From Pseudomonas viridiflava (lineage in GTDB: Bacteria; Pseudomonadota; Gammaproteobacteria; Pseudomonadales; Pseudomonadaceae): a stretch of 64,000 bases of DNA. The translations under genes and the position numbers were made by a program. Numbering within the stretch: the stretch's first letter is position 1; the number at the start of each line of letters is the position of its first letter. The notes beneath the pieces were generated by a model. The model was given only the letters and a program-made list of their open reading frames with translations. It made no database searches and had not been told where the DNA came from. Of this stretch, positions 47,721-57,237 are shown piece after piece. The stretch is from the NCBI RefSeq assembly GCF_900591205.1, contig NZ_UUPU01000082.1, positions 62,001-126,000 of the forward strand, in the 5' to 3' direction.

Positions 47721-47754
47721 GTGGCGAGCGGGCTTGCCACAACCCGCTCGCCAC
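47721..47754. repeat. Single compact REP hairpin
   Basis: GTGGCGAGCGGG and its inverted copy enclose only about 10 bases. Same family as at 6355, but collapsed to one hairpin. Confidence 0.85.
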
Positions 47755-47878
47755 AAAAGCATCCGCTGAGTCCCAGATGAACCCCGCTTGTCCGCGACAT
47801 GATGTCCTTTCATATGCCATCTAAAACCCATTGGGTTAGAATGCCCTCCTTTTCTGCCCCCGATCCTTGAGGACCGCC

Positions 47879-49132
47879 ATGTTCAGCCGTGATTTGACTA
47901 TTGCCAAGTACGACGCCGATCTCTTTGCCGCCATGGAGCAAGAAGCCGTGCGCCAGGAAGAGCACATTGAGCTGATCGCTTCGGAAAACTACACCAGCCC
48001 TGCGGTCATGGAGGCTCAAGGTTCGGTTCTGACCAACAAGTACGCCGAAGGCTACCCAGGCAAGCGCTACTACGGTGGTTGCGAATACGTCGACGTGGTT
48101 GAGCAACTGGCCATCGACCGTGCCAAGGAACTGTTCGGCGCCGATTACGCCAACGTCCAGCCGCACGCCGGCTCCCAAGCCAACAGCGCGGTGTACCTGG
48201 CCCTGCTGCAAGGCGGCGACACCATCCTGGGCATGAGCCTGGCCCACGGCGGCCACCTGACCCACGGCGCCAGCGTTTCCTCCTCCGGCAAGCTGTACAA
48301 CGCCGTTCAATACGGTATCGACGCCAACGGCCTGATCGACTACGACGAAGTCGAGCGTCTGGCAGTTGAGCACAAGCCAAAAATGATCGTGGCCGGTTTC
48401 TCTGCCTACTCGCAGATCCTGGATTTCCCACGCTTTCGCGCTATCGCCGACAAAGTTGGCGCCTACCTGTTCGTCGACATGGCTCACGTAGCCGGTCTGG
48501 TCGCCGCTGGCGTCTACCCGAACCCGGTGCCTTTCGCTGACGTGGTCACCACCACGACCCACAAGACCCTGCGCGGTCCACGTGGCGGCCTGATCCTGGC
48601 ACGCGCCAACGCCGAGATCGAGAAGAAGCTGAACTCCGCCGTATTCCCAGGCGCCCAAGGTGGCCCGCTGGAGCACGTGATCGCCGCTAAAGCGATCTGC
48701 TTCAAGGAAGCGCTGCAGCCTGAGTTCAAGACTTACCAGCAACAAGTGGTGAAAAACGCCCAGACCATGGCCAGCGTGTTTATCGAGCGCGGCTTTGACG
48801 TGGTGTCCGGCGGTACTGAAAACCACCTGTTCCTGCTGTCGCTGATCAAGCAGGACATTTCCGGTAAGGATGCTGACGCCGCCCTGGGCAAAGCCTTCAT
48901 CACCGTGAACAAGAACTCCGTGCCGAACGACCCACGTTCGCCGTTCGTCACCTCCGGCCTGCGCTTCGGCACTCCGGCTGTGACCACTCGCGGCTTCAAA
49001 GAAGCAGAGTGCAAGGAACTGGCCGGCTGGATCTGCGACATCCTGGCTGACCTGAACAACGAAGCTGTGATCGACGCAGTTCGTGAGAAGGTCAAGGCCA
49101 TCTGCAAAAAGCTGCCGGTATACGGCGCTTGA
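47879..49132 (+). CDS. glyA: Serine hydroxymethyltransferase
   Basis: This 417-residue PLP enzyme converts serine and tetrahydrofolate to glycine and methylene-THF. The PLP lysine lies in VTTTTHKTLRGPRGG; SENYTSPAVMEAQGS and GGCEYVDVVEQ are family landmarks. The ATG at 47879 follows TTGAGGACCGCC. Start MFSRDLTIAKYD. Pseudomonas usually has more than one glyA copy, so which isoform this is was not decided. Confidence 0.98.
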   Translation: MFSRDLTIAKYDADLFAAMEQEAVRQEEHIELIASENYTSPAVMEAQGSVLTNKYAEGYPGKRYYGGCEYVDVVEQLAIDRAKELFGADYANVQPHAGSQANSAVYLALLQGGDTILGMSLAHGGHLTHGASVSSSGKLYNAVQYGIDANGLIDYDEVERLAVEHKPKMIVAGFSAYSQILDFPRFRAIADKVGAYLFVDMAHVAGLVAAGVYPNPVPFADVVTTTTHKTLRGPRGGLILARANAEIEKKLNSAVFPGAQGGPLEHVIAAKAICFKEALQPEFKTYQQQVVKNAQTMASVFIERGFDVVSGGTENHLFLLSLIKQDISGKDADAALGKAFITVNKNSVPNDPRSPFVTSGLRFGTPAVTTRGFKEAECKELAGWICDILADLNNEAVIDAVREKVKAICKKLPVYGA

Positions 49133-49151
49133 TTGCAGTTGCTTGAATAAG

Positions 49152-49179
49152 AAGCCCGGCTCTTGAGCCGGGCTTTTTT
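49152..49179 (+). terminator. Terminator of glyA
   Basis: GCCCGGCTC-TT-GAGCCGGGC followed by six T residues. Confidence 0.95.
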
Positions 49180-49210
49180 ATGCCAATTCCAATTTGAAAT
49201 ACAGTTAATT

Positions 49211-49297
49211 GTGGGAGGGGGCTTGCCCCCGATAGCAGTGTGTCAGTCACAGATTTATCTACTGACACACCCTCATCGGGGGCAAGCCCCCTCCCAC
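49211..49297. repeat. Paired REP elements (GTGGGAGGGGGCTTGCCCCCGAT family)
   Basis: Outer copies of the REP face each other, and inside them GTGTGTCAGT and ACTGACACAC pair again, so the whole 87 bases can form a two-stage cruciform. The same design, with one base different, occurs at 53302. Confidence 0.9.
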
Positions 49298-49320
49298 ATT
49301 GGATTGCATTTCACGTCAGC

Positions 49321-50280
49321 TCAGGGTTGATAGACCTTGGCGAAGCCTTCGCGGATCTTCTGTTCCGGCAATTCGTCGGCAATAAACACGATCACACTCT
49401 CCCGCGCCTCACCTTCAGCCCACTCAGTATCCCAGTCGAAACCGTAAAGCTTCAGCACACCCTGGAACACCATGCGCCGGTCCTCCCCGGCAATGCTCAG
49501 CACGCCCTTGTAGCGCAGCAGTTGCTTGCCGTGGTCTTCCAGCAACTCGTTCATGAACTCGCTCAGCCGGTCGATATCCAGCGGCTGGTCGGTGCGCAGC
49601 ACCAGGCTGGAAATGCGGTCGACGGACGGCGCGGCGCTGACCGGGCGCAGGCTCATGCCGGCATTGAGGTTGAAGCCGCGCACGTCGAGCAGTTCAGCCA
49701 GGTCGATGGCGCCATGGTCGACCACACGGATCGGCGCACGCCGGTTGATGCGGGTCAGCCGCTGGCTGAGGGCGTCGAAGGTCGCCTCATCCACCAAATC
49801 ACGCTTGCTCACCAGCAGGCGGTCGGCGAAACCAATCTGGGCCTGGGCGATAGTCTGGGTCAGGTGGTGCTCGGCGTGGGCCGCGTCCACCAGGGTGATG
49901 ATGCCGTCGAGGATGTAGCGCTCGCGCAGCTCCTCGTCGATAAAAAAGGTTTGGGCCACCGGCGCCGGGTCGGCCAGGCCGGTGCACTCGATCACCAGGC
50001 GGTCGAAGGCGATCTCACCGCTGTCCAGGCGTTCGAGCAGCAGGTACAGGGCTTTGGTCAGGTCGGTGTGGATGGTGCAGCATACGCAGCCGTTGGACAG
50101 GGTCATGACTTGCACCGGTTCGGCGCCCAACAGCTGGGTGTCGATACCGGCGTCACTGAATTCGTTTTCGATCACCGCGATTTTCAGGCCGTGCTCGGCT
50201 TTGAGCAGGTGGCGCAGCAAGGTGGTTTTGCCGGCGCCGAGAAAGCCGCTGAGGATGGTGACGGGGATGGGAGAGGACAA
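49321..50280 (-). CDS. yjiA: CobW/YjiA-type zinc-binding GTPase
   Basis: This 319-residue metallochaperone-like GTPase has Walker A GFLGAGKTT (12-20), metal motif CVCC (65-68) with Glu40 in VIENEFSDAG, base-recognition SKRDL, and a CobW C-terminal domain. The frame continues upstream to 50358, but that part lies in REP sequence; the TTG at 50278-50280 behind AAAAGGAG is the better start. It follows yjiX and btsT-like genes, the same trio as in E. coli (btsT-yjiX-yjiA). Confidence 0.92.
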   Translation of the reverse strand: MSSPIPVTILSGFLGAGKTTLLRHLLKAEHGLKIAVIENEFSDAGIDTQLLGAEPVQVMTLSNGCVCCTIHTDLTKALYLLLERLDSGEIAFDRLVIECTGLADPAPVAQTFFIDEELRERYILDGIITLVDAAHAEHHLTQTIAQAQIGFADRLLVSKRDLVDEATFDALSQRLTRINRRAPIRVVDHGAIDLAELLDVRGFNLNAGMSLRPVSAAPSVDRISSLVLRTDQPLDIDRLSEFMNELLEDHGKQLLRYKGVLSIAGEDRRMVFQGVLKLYGFDWDTEWAEGEARESVIVFIADELPEQKIREGFAKVYQP

Positions 50281-50327
50281 AATATTCTCCTTTTTGATGA
50301 AATACATTGAAGGAACACAAAGCAAAT

Positions 50328-50412
50328 GTGGGAGCTGGCTTGCCTGCGATGCAGACAACTCGGTTTGTCAGTCAGACCGAGGTGATGCTATCGCAGGCAA
50401 GCCAGCTCCCAC
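50328..50412. repeat. Paired REP elements (GTGGGAGCTGGCTTGCCTGCGAT family)
   Basis: Facing copies of GTGGGAGCTGGCTTGCCTGC between yjiA and yjiX. A fourth tip variant in this window. Confidence 0.88.
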
Positions 50413-50458
50413 ATAAAGCCCTGCTCCCACAGGGGAATGCGCTAACCCGACAGGCGGG

Positions 50459-50656
50459 TCAACAGCACTTGGGCCCACCCTTGCCACCGTAACGGGCTTC
50501 CTGGCGTTCCCGGAAGAACGCCTTGTAGTCCATCACCGGTTTGTCCGGGTGTTTGGTTTGCATATGCTCGACGTAGGTGTCGTAGTCGGGCATGCCGACC
50601 ATCAGGCGTGCAGCCTGACCGAGGTATTTACCGAGGCGACTGATGTCATTGAACAT
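50459..50656 (-). CDS. yjiX: YbdD/YjiX family small protein
   Basis: This 65-residue protein of the DUF466/YbdD family has GQAARLMVGMPDYDTYVEHM and ends GGPKCC. It lies 15 bases downstream of the BtsT/CstA transporter, as in E. coli, where YjiX and YbdD accompany BtsT and CstA. It is thought to support the transporter; the mechanism is unknown. Confidence 0.95.
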   Translation of the reverse strand: MFNDISRLGKYLGQAARLMVGMPDYDTYVEHMQTKHPDKPVMDYKAFFRERQEARYGGKGGPKCC

Positions 50657-50671
50657 GCTTGCAACCCTCGA

Positions 50672-52738
50672 TTACGCGTCCGGAACAGCCTGGAACGGGG
50701 CTTCTTTATCCGTACGCTCTTTGTTGCCCCAGGCGGCGACGCCAACCTTGAGCGCATAGAACAGGATGCTGAATACCACGAACAGGAACAGCGCCGTCAG
50801 CGTTGCGTTGGTGTAGGCGTTCCAGATCACGTGCTGCATCTGGTCGATGCTCTTGGCCGGGGCCAGGATCTGGCCGTTGGCCAGGGCATCACTGTACTTC
50901 TTGGCCAGCGACAGGAAGCCGATCGCCGGGTTGGCGTCGAACAGCTTGATGAAGCCCGCTGTAGTGGTGCAGATCAGCAGCCATACCGCTGGCAGCATGG
51001 TCACCCAGATGTAGCGCTGGCGTTTCATTTTGATCAGCACAACAGTGGCGAGCATCAGCGCGATACCGGCCAGCATCTGGTTGGAGATACCGAACAGCGG
51101 CCACAAGGTGTTGATACCGCCCAGTGGGTCGATCACGCCCTGGTACAGCAGGTAACCCCACATGGCTACGCAACCTGCGGTAGCAATCAGGTTGGCGGTC
51201 CATGACTCGGTGCGTTTGAGCGCCGGCACGAAGGAGCCCAACAAGTCCTGCAGCATGAAGCGACCAGCACGGGTGCCGGCATCAACTGCCGTCAGGATGA
51301 ACAACGCTTCGAACAGGATCGCAAAGTGATACCAGAACGCCATGGTGTTTTCACCCGGCAGTACGCTGTGCAGGATCTGCGCAATACCCACCGCCAGCGT
51401 CGGTGCACCGCCGGCACGTGCCAGAATGGTGGTTTCACCGATGTCATGGGCCACGGCAGATAACGCCTCAGGCGTAATCGCAAAGCCCCAGCTGCTGACG
51501 GTCTGTGCCACGGTGACCACGTCGGTGCCGACAATCGCAGCCGGGCTGTTCATGGCGAAGTACACACCCGGCTCGATCACCGAAGCGGCAACCATCGCCA
51601 TGATGGCCACGAACGACTCCATCAACATGCCGCCGTAACCGATGTAACGGGCGTGGCTTTCACTGGCCAGCAACTTCGGCGTGGTGCCCGAGGAGATCAG
51701 CGCATGGAAGCCCGAGACCGCGCCACAGGCAATGGTGATGAACAGGAACGGGAACAGGCCGCCCTTCCACACCGGGCCGGTGCCGTCGATGAACTGAGTC
51801 AGTGCCGGCATTTTCAGGTCAGGCATGGTCACCAGGATGCCGATGGCCAAGGCGATGATGGTGCCGATTTTGAGGAAGGTAGAGAGATAGTCGCGTGGCG
51901 CGAGGATCAGCCACACCGGCAGTACCGCCGCGACGAAACCGTAGCCGATCAGCATCCAGGTGATCTGGATCCCGGTGAAGGTGAACGCCTTGGCCCAGAC
52001 CGGGTCAGCAGCAATCTGCCCGCCCAGCCAGATCGAACCCAGCAGCAGCAACACGCCGATGACCGAAATCTCACCGATGCGACCTGGGCGGATATAGCGC
52101 ATGTAAATGCCCATGAACATCGCGATCGGGATGGTCGCCATCACCGTGAAGATACCCCACGGGCTCTCGGCCAGGGCCTTGACCACGATCAGCGCCAGCA
52201 CCGCGAGGATGATGATCATGATCAGGAAGCAACCGAACAGCGCGATAGTCCCCGGAATGCGGCCCATCTCTTCGCGAACCATGTCCCCCAGGGAACGGCC
52301 GTTACGACGGGTGGACAGGAACAGGACCATGAAGTCCTGCACCGCACCGGCCAGCACCACGCCGGCAATCAGCCACAGGGTGCCCGGCAGGTAGCCCATT
52401 TGCGCCGCGAGTACGGGGCCGACCAGCGGGCCTGCACCGGCAATCGCCGCAAAGTGGTGACCGAAAAGGATGTGTTTGTTGGTCGGCACATAGTCCAGAC
52501 CGTCGTTGTTGACCACTGCGGGGGTGGCCCGACGTGGATCGAGTTGCATCACGTTGTTAGCGATGAACAGACTGTAGTAACGGTACGCGACCAGATAAAT
52601 GGCCACGGCAGCGACCACAATCCACAAGGCGTTGATCGCCTCGCCGCGGCGCAAGGCCACTACGCCCAGGGCGCACGCTCCTACGATTGCCAGCACCAGC
52701 CAGGGTAGGTGGCGTAGCAGGCTATTATTATTTTTCAT
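50672..52738 (-). CDS. Pyruvate/peptide transporter of the CstA/BtsT family
   Basis: This 688-residue protein has about sixteen hydrophobic segments. CstA signatures include FGHHFAAIAGAGPLVGPVLA (about residues 92-111) and SSGTTPKLLASESHARYIGY. The start MKNNNSLLRHLPW at 52736-52738 was chosen; the frame further up is not coding. BtsT takes up pyruvate with protons and CstA pyruvate or peptides under starvation. Presence of yjiX and yjiA downstream fits btsT; sequence alone does not separate the two. Confidence 0.93.
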   Translation of the reverse strand: MKNNNSLLRHLPWLVLAIVGACALGVVALRRGEAINALWIVVAAVAIYLVAYRYYSLFIANNVMQLDPRRATPAVVNNDGLDYVPTNKHILFGHHFAAIAGAGPLVGPVLAAQMGYLPGTLWLIAGVVLAGAVQDFMVLFLSTRRNGRSLGDMVREEMGRIPGTIALFGCFLIMIIILAVLALIVVKALAESPWGIFTVMATIPIAMFMGIYMRYIRPGRIGEISVIGVLLLLGSIWLGGQIAADPVWAKAFTFTGIQITWMLIGYGFVAAVLPVWLILAPRDYLSTFLKIGTIIALAIGILVTMPDLKMPALTQFIDGTGPVWKGGLFPFLFITIACGAVSGFHALISSGTTPKLLASESHARYIGYGGMLMESFVAIMAMVAASVIEPGVYFAMNSPAAIVGTDVVTVAQTVSSWGFAITPEALSAVAHDIGETTILARAGGAPTLAVGIAQILHSVLPGENTMAFWYHFAILFEALFILTAVDAGTRAGRFMLQDLLGSFVPALKRTESWTANLIATAGCVAMWGYLLYQGVIDPLGGINTLWPLFGISNQMLAGIALMLATVVLIKMKRQRYIWVTMLPAVWLLICTTTAGFIKLFDANPAIGFLSLAKKYSDALANGQILAPAKSIDQMQHVIWNAYTNATLTALFLFVVFSILFYALKVGVAAWGNKERTDKEAPFQAVPDA

Positions 52739-52913
52739 TTTTATATTCCAGCCAGGGTGGACAGAAAGGACAGCCAGTCCGAGTTTAGCGCTGTTGGCTT
52801 CAAAGACCACCCCCCTACGTTGGTCTAGAGCCTTGCAAGCGTAAAAAAAGCAGAAATAAAAGCCCAATGATGGCGCACGGCTACAATCCCCTTTATCCCA
52901 AGAGGGTTTGACC

Positions 52914-53282
52914 ATGAGCGAACACCCGTCAGATCGCCGCCGTTTCCGGCGGATCGCCTTCGATGCAAGGACCACGATTGCCCAGGACAGCTGGAATTGG
53001 CCGGTACAACTGGTGGATTTGTCGCTCAAAGGGTTGCTGGTACAGCGCCCCGACGACTGGCGGGGCAACAGCGCCCACCCGTTCGAGGTGGATATCCGTC
53101 TGGACCCACAGGCGCATATAAAGATGCAGGTCAGGCTGGCGCATGATGATCATGGGCAGTTGGGGTTTGTGTGCGAGCACATTGATCTGGAGTCGATCAG
53201 CCATTTACGGCGGCTGATCGAGTTGAACCTGGGAGACGAGGAAGAACTGCACCGCGAGTTGACGGCGCTGCTGGAGACCTGA
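52914..53282 (+). CDS. PilZ-domain protein
   Basis: This 122-residue single-domain protein has the two c-di-GMP contact motifs: DRRRFRRIAFD (RxxxR) near the start and DLSLKG (D/NxSxxG) at about residue 38. It probably binds c-di-GMP and acts on a partner that is not visible here. ATG 52914 follows GAGGG; a TTG six bases upstream is less likely. It is divergent from the BtsT-like gene. Confidence 0.92.
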   Translation: MSEHPSDRRRFRRIAFDARTTIAQDSWNWPVQLVDLSLKGLLVQRPDDWRGNSAHPFEVDIRLDPQAHIKMQVRLAHDDHGQLGFVCEHIDLESISHLRRLIELNLGDEEELHRELTALLET

Positions 53283-53301
53283 CAACCCATACGGATCAAA
53301 T

Positions 53302-53387
53302 GTGGGAGGGGGCTTGCTCCCGATCGCAGTGTGTCAGGCACTTACATGCAACTCAAACACCGCCATCGGGAGCAAGCCCCCTCCCAC
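53302..53387. repeat. Paired REP elements (GTGGGAGGGGGCTTGCTCCCGAT family)
   Basis: Facing copies with a GTGTGTCAG inner arm similar to 49211. It lies between the PilZ gene and radA. Confidence 0.9.
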
Positions 53388-53409
53388 ATTGGTTTTGCGG
53401 TGTTGCTGA

Positions 53410-54777
53410 TTACTCGAACAGTGCATCCAGCGCCTGTTCCAGGCGGGTTACGCCAATCACCTTCAACCCTGCCGGCATTTCCTTCGGCGCATTGCCCTTG
53501 GGCACGATCGCACGTTTGAAGCCATGCTTGGCCGCCTCCTTCAAGCGCTCCTGACCGCTCGGCACCGGCCGCACCTCACCCGACAGGCCAACCTCACCAA
53601 ACACCAGCAGGTCATGGGGCAACGGCTTGTTGCGCAGGCTGGACATCACCGCCGCCATCAAGGCCAGGTCGGACGCCGTCTCCAGCACCTTGACCCCACC
53701 AACCACGTTGAGGAACACGTCCTGGTCGTGGGTCGGGATGCCGCCATGCCGGTGCAGTACCGCCAGCAACATCGCCAGGCGGTTCTGGTCCAGGCCGAGG
53801 GTCACCCGTCGCGGGTTGGCCAGGTGGCTGTCGTCCACCAGCGCCTGCACTTCTACCAGCATGGGGCGGGTGCCTTCCCACGTTGCCATCACCACGCTGC
53901 CCGGGACTTCTTCCTGGGCACGGGTCAGAAAAATCGCCGAAGGGTTGGAGACTTCTTTCAAGCCCCGATCCGTCATGGCGAACACACCCAGCTCATTCAC
54001 CGCGCCGAAACGGTTCTTCACCGCCCGCAGCAAACGCAGGCGGCCGTCCGACTCGCCCTCGAAATACAGCACGGTGTCGACCATATGCTCCAACACCCGT
54101 GGCCCGGCCAAGGCGCCCTCTTTGGTTACGTGGCCGACCAGGAAGATCGCGGTGCCGCTCTGCTTGGCATAACGCACCAGCAACGCCGCACTTTCGCGCA
54201 CCTGGGACACGCCGCCGGGTGCCGATTGCAGTTGCTCGGTGAAAATCGTCTGGATCGAGTCGATCACCATGACCTTGGGCTTTTCGATACGGGCCGTGGC
54301 GATGATGCTTTCGATACAGGTTTCGGTCATCACCCGCAGTTGGTCCTGGGGCAGGCCCAGACGGCGGGCGCGCATCGCGACTTGCTGCTGGGACTCTTCG
54401 CCGGTGACATACAGCGCCGGCATGCGGCTGGCGATGCTGCACAGGGTTTGCAGCAGGATCGTCGATTTGCCGATGCCGGGGTCACCGCCGATCAACACCA
54501 CCGAGCCGTCGACCAGCCCGCCGCCGAGTACGCGGTCCAGCTCGCCGGACGCCGTGGAGAAACGCGGGATTTCTTCGACGCTGACCTCGGCCAGCGTCTT
54601 GATCTGCGCCTGCTGCCCGGTCCAGCCGGCACGCCCGGTGGGGGCTGCGGCGCCGCCGCTTTCAATCATGGTTTCAGTCAGGGTGTTCCACGCGCCGCAC
54701 TCGGTGCATTGGCCGGCCCACTTGGGAAAGGTCGCGCCGCACTCCGTGCAGCCGTACATGCGCTTGGCCTTTGCCAT
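53410..54777 (-). CDS. radA: DNA repair protein RadA
   Basis: This 455-residue RecA-like branch-migration ATPase has an N-terminal zinc finger (Cys10, 13, 24, 27), Walker A GGDPGIGKST, the RadA-specific KNRFG motif and a C-terminal Lon-protease-like domain (FLNVVGGVKVLE, LVFGEVGLSGEVRPV). It extends D-loops in homologous recombination. Length and start (MAKAKRMYGCTEC) are standard. Confidence 0.98.
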   Translation of the reverse strand: MAKAKRMYGCTECGATFPKWAGQCTECGAWNTLTETMIESGGAAAPTGRAGWTGQQAQIKTLAEVSVEEIPRFSTASGELDRVLGGGLVDGSVVLIGGDPGIGKSTILLQTLCSIASRMPALYVTGEESQQQVAMRARRLGLPQDQLRVMTETCIESIIATARIEKPKVMVIDSIQTIFTEQLQSAPGGVSQVRESAALLVRYAKQSGTAIFLVGHVTKEGALAGPRVLEHMVDTVLYFEGESDGRLRLLRAVKNRFGAVNELGVFAMTDRGLKEVSNPSAIFLTRAQEEVPGSVVMATWEGTRPMLVEVQALVDDSHLANPRRVTLGLDQNRLAMLLAVLHRHGGIPTHDQDVFLNVVGGVKVLETASDLALMAAVMSSLRNKPLPHDLLVFGEVGLSGEVRPVPSGQERLKEAAKHGFKRAIVPKGNAPKEMPAGLKVIGVTRLEQALDALFE

Positions 54778-54812
54778 TTGAAAACCTCCAACCGAAAAAC
54801 CGCGATGATAGC

Positions 54813-55352
54813 TCAGCGCGGCGCCGGGGTCCGGATTTCACCGCTGGCCAATCGTGAAGCACTGTTGCCGAGCGGGTCTTGTGCGTTGAGGTCGGCGCCT
54901 TTGGCCTTCAACTCATCCAGCAACTCGACGCGCTTGAACAGCCCCGCGTACATGGCGGCGGTTTGCCCCGCGCCGTTACGTTGGTCGGGGTTGCAGTCAG
55001 TGGCGAGCAAGCGCTGGGCGATTTTCAGCTCCCCCTTGAAGATCGCGCCCATCAAGGCTGTGTTACCGCGTTTGTCTTGCACGCAGGCGTCGGCACCGGC
55101 GGCGAGCAGGCGCTCAACGTAGGCACTTTCACCGTGATAAGCCGCCAGGATCAACGCGGTGTAGCCCTTGTCGTCCTGGGTGTTGAGGCTAAAGCCTGCG
55201 TCGATAAAGGTGTTGAGCATCGCGAGGTCGCCACGCCGGGCGGCGTCGAAGTAGTAATCCTGAAGCTGCGCCTTCAGTGCGACCGGGTCGGGGGGCTCGG
55301 CATGGGCGACAAAGGCCAGCATGGTCATCAACAAGCCGATGGAAATTCGCAT
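54813..55352 (-). CDS. ankB: Periplasmic ankyrin-repeat protein AnkB
   Basis: This is a 179-residue protein: signal peptide (cut after AHA), then four to five ankyrin repeats (for example DDKGYTALILAAYHGE and DKRGNTALMGAIFKGE). In P. aeruginosa ankB follows katB and supports its catalase activity; the same order is present here, 56 bases downstream of katB. ATG 55350-55352 has AGGAG at a good distance; the ATG six bases before it is too close. Confidence 0.92.
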   Translation of the reverse strand: MRISIGLLMTMLAFVAHAEPPDPVALKAQLQDYYFDAARRGDLAMLNTFIDAGFSLNTQDDKGYTALILAAYHGESAYVERLLAAGADACVQDKRGNTALMGAIFKGELKIAQRLLATDCNPDQRNGAGQTAAMYAGLFKRVELLDELKAKGADLNAQDPLGNSASRLASGEIRTPAPR

Positions 55353-55408
55353 GGTCATTCTCCTGCAGGAGGTCGACGCCCCGCTTGGGGCGCCGACCGG
55401 AACCCGTG

Positions 55409-56950
55409 TCAGTCGGTGAGTTTTTCTGCCAGCGCTTTAACGCGAGCCAAATCACCCTTGGCGACTTTGGTCACGCCGGTGCCGTACTCCGGGTCAGCTT
55501 TGTAGAGGAACGACAGGATGATGTGCTTGCTCTCATCGTCCGTGGTGGCCAGGGAGCCGCCGAAGTTTTCGATCAGGTCCTGACGCTCTTTCTTGCTGTA
55601 GGAGCGGTACAAGTCACCCGCCTGCTTGAAGTTCTGCTCGCGCTGGATCTTCGCCTGCTGGGTGCTGCCCACGAGGGCCGACTGGCTGTAGCGCGCGGTT
55701 TGCGGCTCTTCACGCGGTTCCAGGCGGCTTGGTTGGTAGTTCACGCCACTGGTGGTTTTGCCCGGGTTCATCGCGCCGTCCTGGTTACCGTTGTTGACGG
55801 CGACCCGTGGGGCGTTGATCGGCAGTTGCAGGGCATTGGCGCCCAGTCGGTACATCTGCGTGTCGGCGTAGGAGAACACTCGACCTTGCAGCAGGCGGTC
55901 CTCAGACGGCTCGATGCCCGGCACCAGGTTGGCCGGGGCCATGGCCACTTGCTCGGTTTCCTGGAAGACGTTGGCCGGGTTGCGGTTCAGCACCATCTGC
56001 CCGACTTTGCGCTCGGGCACATTCGGCCAGATCTTGGTGGCGTCCAGCGGGTCGAAGTCGAACTTGGCCAACTCTTCCGGTTTGAGCACCTGCACATACA
56101 GGTCCCACTTGGGGAAGTCGCCCTTGTTGATATGGGTGACCAGGTCGTTGGTCATATGGCTGTAGTCACGCCCCTGTACTTCGGTGACTTGCTGGGGGTC
56201 GAGGTTCTTGATGCCTTGCAGGCTTTTCCAGTGGAACTTGACGTAGTGCACCTCGCCCTTGGCGTTGATCAGCTTGTAGGCATGCACGCCATTGCCGTCC
56301 ATTTCCCGATAGCTGGCCGGGGTGCCGGAGTCGGAGTACAGCTCGGTCAGCGTACGGGTGGACTCGGGGACGTGGGAGAAGAAGTCAAAGCGGCGCGAAT
56401 CGTCATCCAGGTTGGTGCGCGGGTCCGGTTTGAAGGCGTGGACCATGTCCGGGAACTTGATGGCATCGCGGATAAAGAAGGTCGGGAAGTTATTGCCGAC
56501 CAAATCCCAGTTGCCGTCGGCGGTGTAGAACTTGGTGGCGAAGCCGCGTGGGTCACGCAGGGTTTCCGGGGAATGGTTGCCGTGCACTACCGCAGAGAAG
56601 CGCACGAACACAGGGGTGGCCTCGCCGGCGGCGAAGACCTTGGCCTTGGTCAGGTCGCTGAGGTTATCGGTGACGGTAAAGGTGCCATGCGCGCCGGTGC
56701 CACGGGCATGCACCACACGCTCAGGGATGCGCTCGCGGTCGAAACGTTGCAGCTTCTGGATCAACTGCACATCCTGCAGCAGCACCGGGCCGTTGGCGCC
56801 GGCGGTCTGCGAGTTCTGGTTGTCGCCCACGGCAGCACCGTTGTCGCGGGTCAGGTTGGCGGCTTGCACCGACAGGGAAAGCAGGCTGGCGGTGACCAGT
56901 ACCAGCGCATATCGCGCTGAAACAGGCGCACGTTTCGTTGGGGTCTTCAT
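55409..56950 (-). CDS. katB: Periplasmic catalase KatB
   Basis: This 513-residue clade-type catalase has a signal peptide (ALVLVTASLLSLSVQA, cut after QA). The catalytic His is in RVVHARGTGAHG and the Asn in WDLVGNNFPTFFIRD; the haem-binding Tyr is in RVFSYADTQMYRLG. It degrades hydrogen peroxide in the periplasm. Length equals P. aeruginosa KatB. It forms a katB-ankB operon; a peroxide-responsive regulator is expected, but I found no clear OxyR site in the 287 bases upstream. Confidence 0.96.
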   Translation of the reverse strand: MKTPTKRAPVSARYALVLVTASLLSLSVQAANLTRDNGAAVGDNQNSQTAGANGPVLLQDVQLIQKLQRFDRERIPERVVHARGTGAHGTFTVTDNLSDLTKAKVFAAGEATPVFVRFSAVVHGNHSPETLRDPRGFATKFYTADGNWDLVGNNFPTFFIRDAIKFPDMVHAFKPDPRTNLDDDSRRFDFFSHVPESTRTLTELYSDSGTPASYREMDGNGVHAYKLINAKGEVHYVKFHWKSLQGIKNLDPQQVTEVQGRDYSHMTNDLVTHINKGDFPKWDLYVQVLKPEELAKFDFDPLDATKIWPNVPERKVGQMVLNRNPANVFQETEQVAMAPANLVPGIEPSEDRLLQGRVFSYADTQMYRLGANALQLPINAPRVAVNNGNQDGAMNPGKTTSGVNYQPSRLEPREEPQTARYSQSALVGSTQQAKIQREQNFKQAGDLYRSYSKKERQDLIENFGGSLATTDDESKHIILSFLYKADPEYGTGVTKVAKGDLARVKALAEKLTD

Positions 56951-57237
56951 CGAGGTTTCCTCTGGTTTTTTTAGTGCACATTCAGTTGTGCTTGCCAGAG
57001 GCTAGTGACCCGAGAGTCAGAAGATAAATAGAAAAGCCGTACTAACCCGATTGAAAAAATAATCTGGTAAGCCGCTGATTTGGCGCGTATTCCGCGCGCG
57101 ATTGGTGGCACTTTGCAAACTATTTGCGATTTAATGTGTCGATTAAAACTAACAGTGTTAACGGTTGTGTCAGGCAAGCCCGCTATGACTGACTTACACT
57201 TAGCTCCACCCTTCTCATCTGTAACAAGGAATAACCT

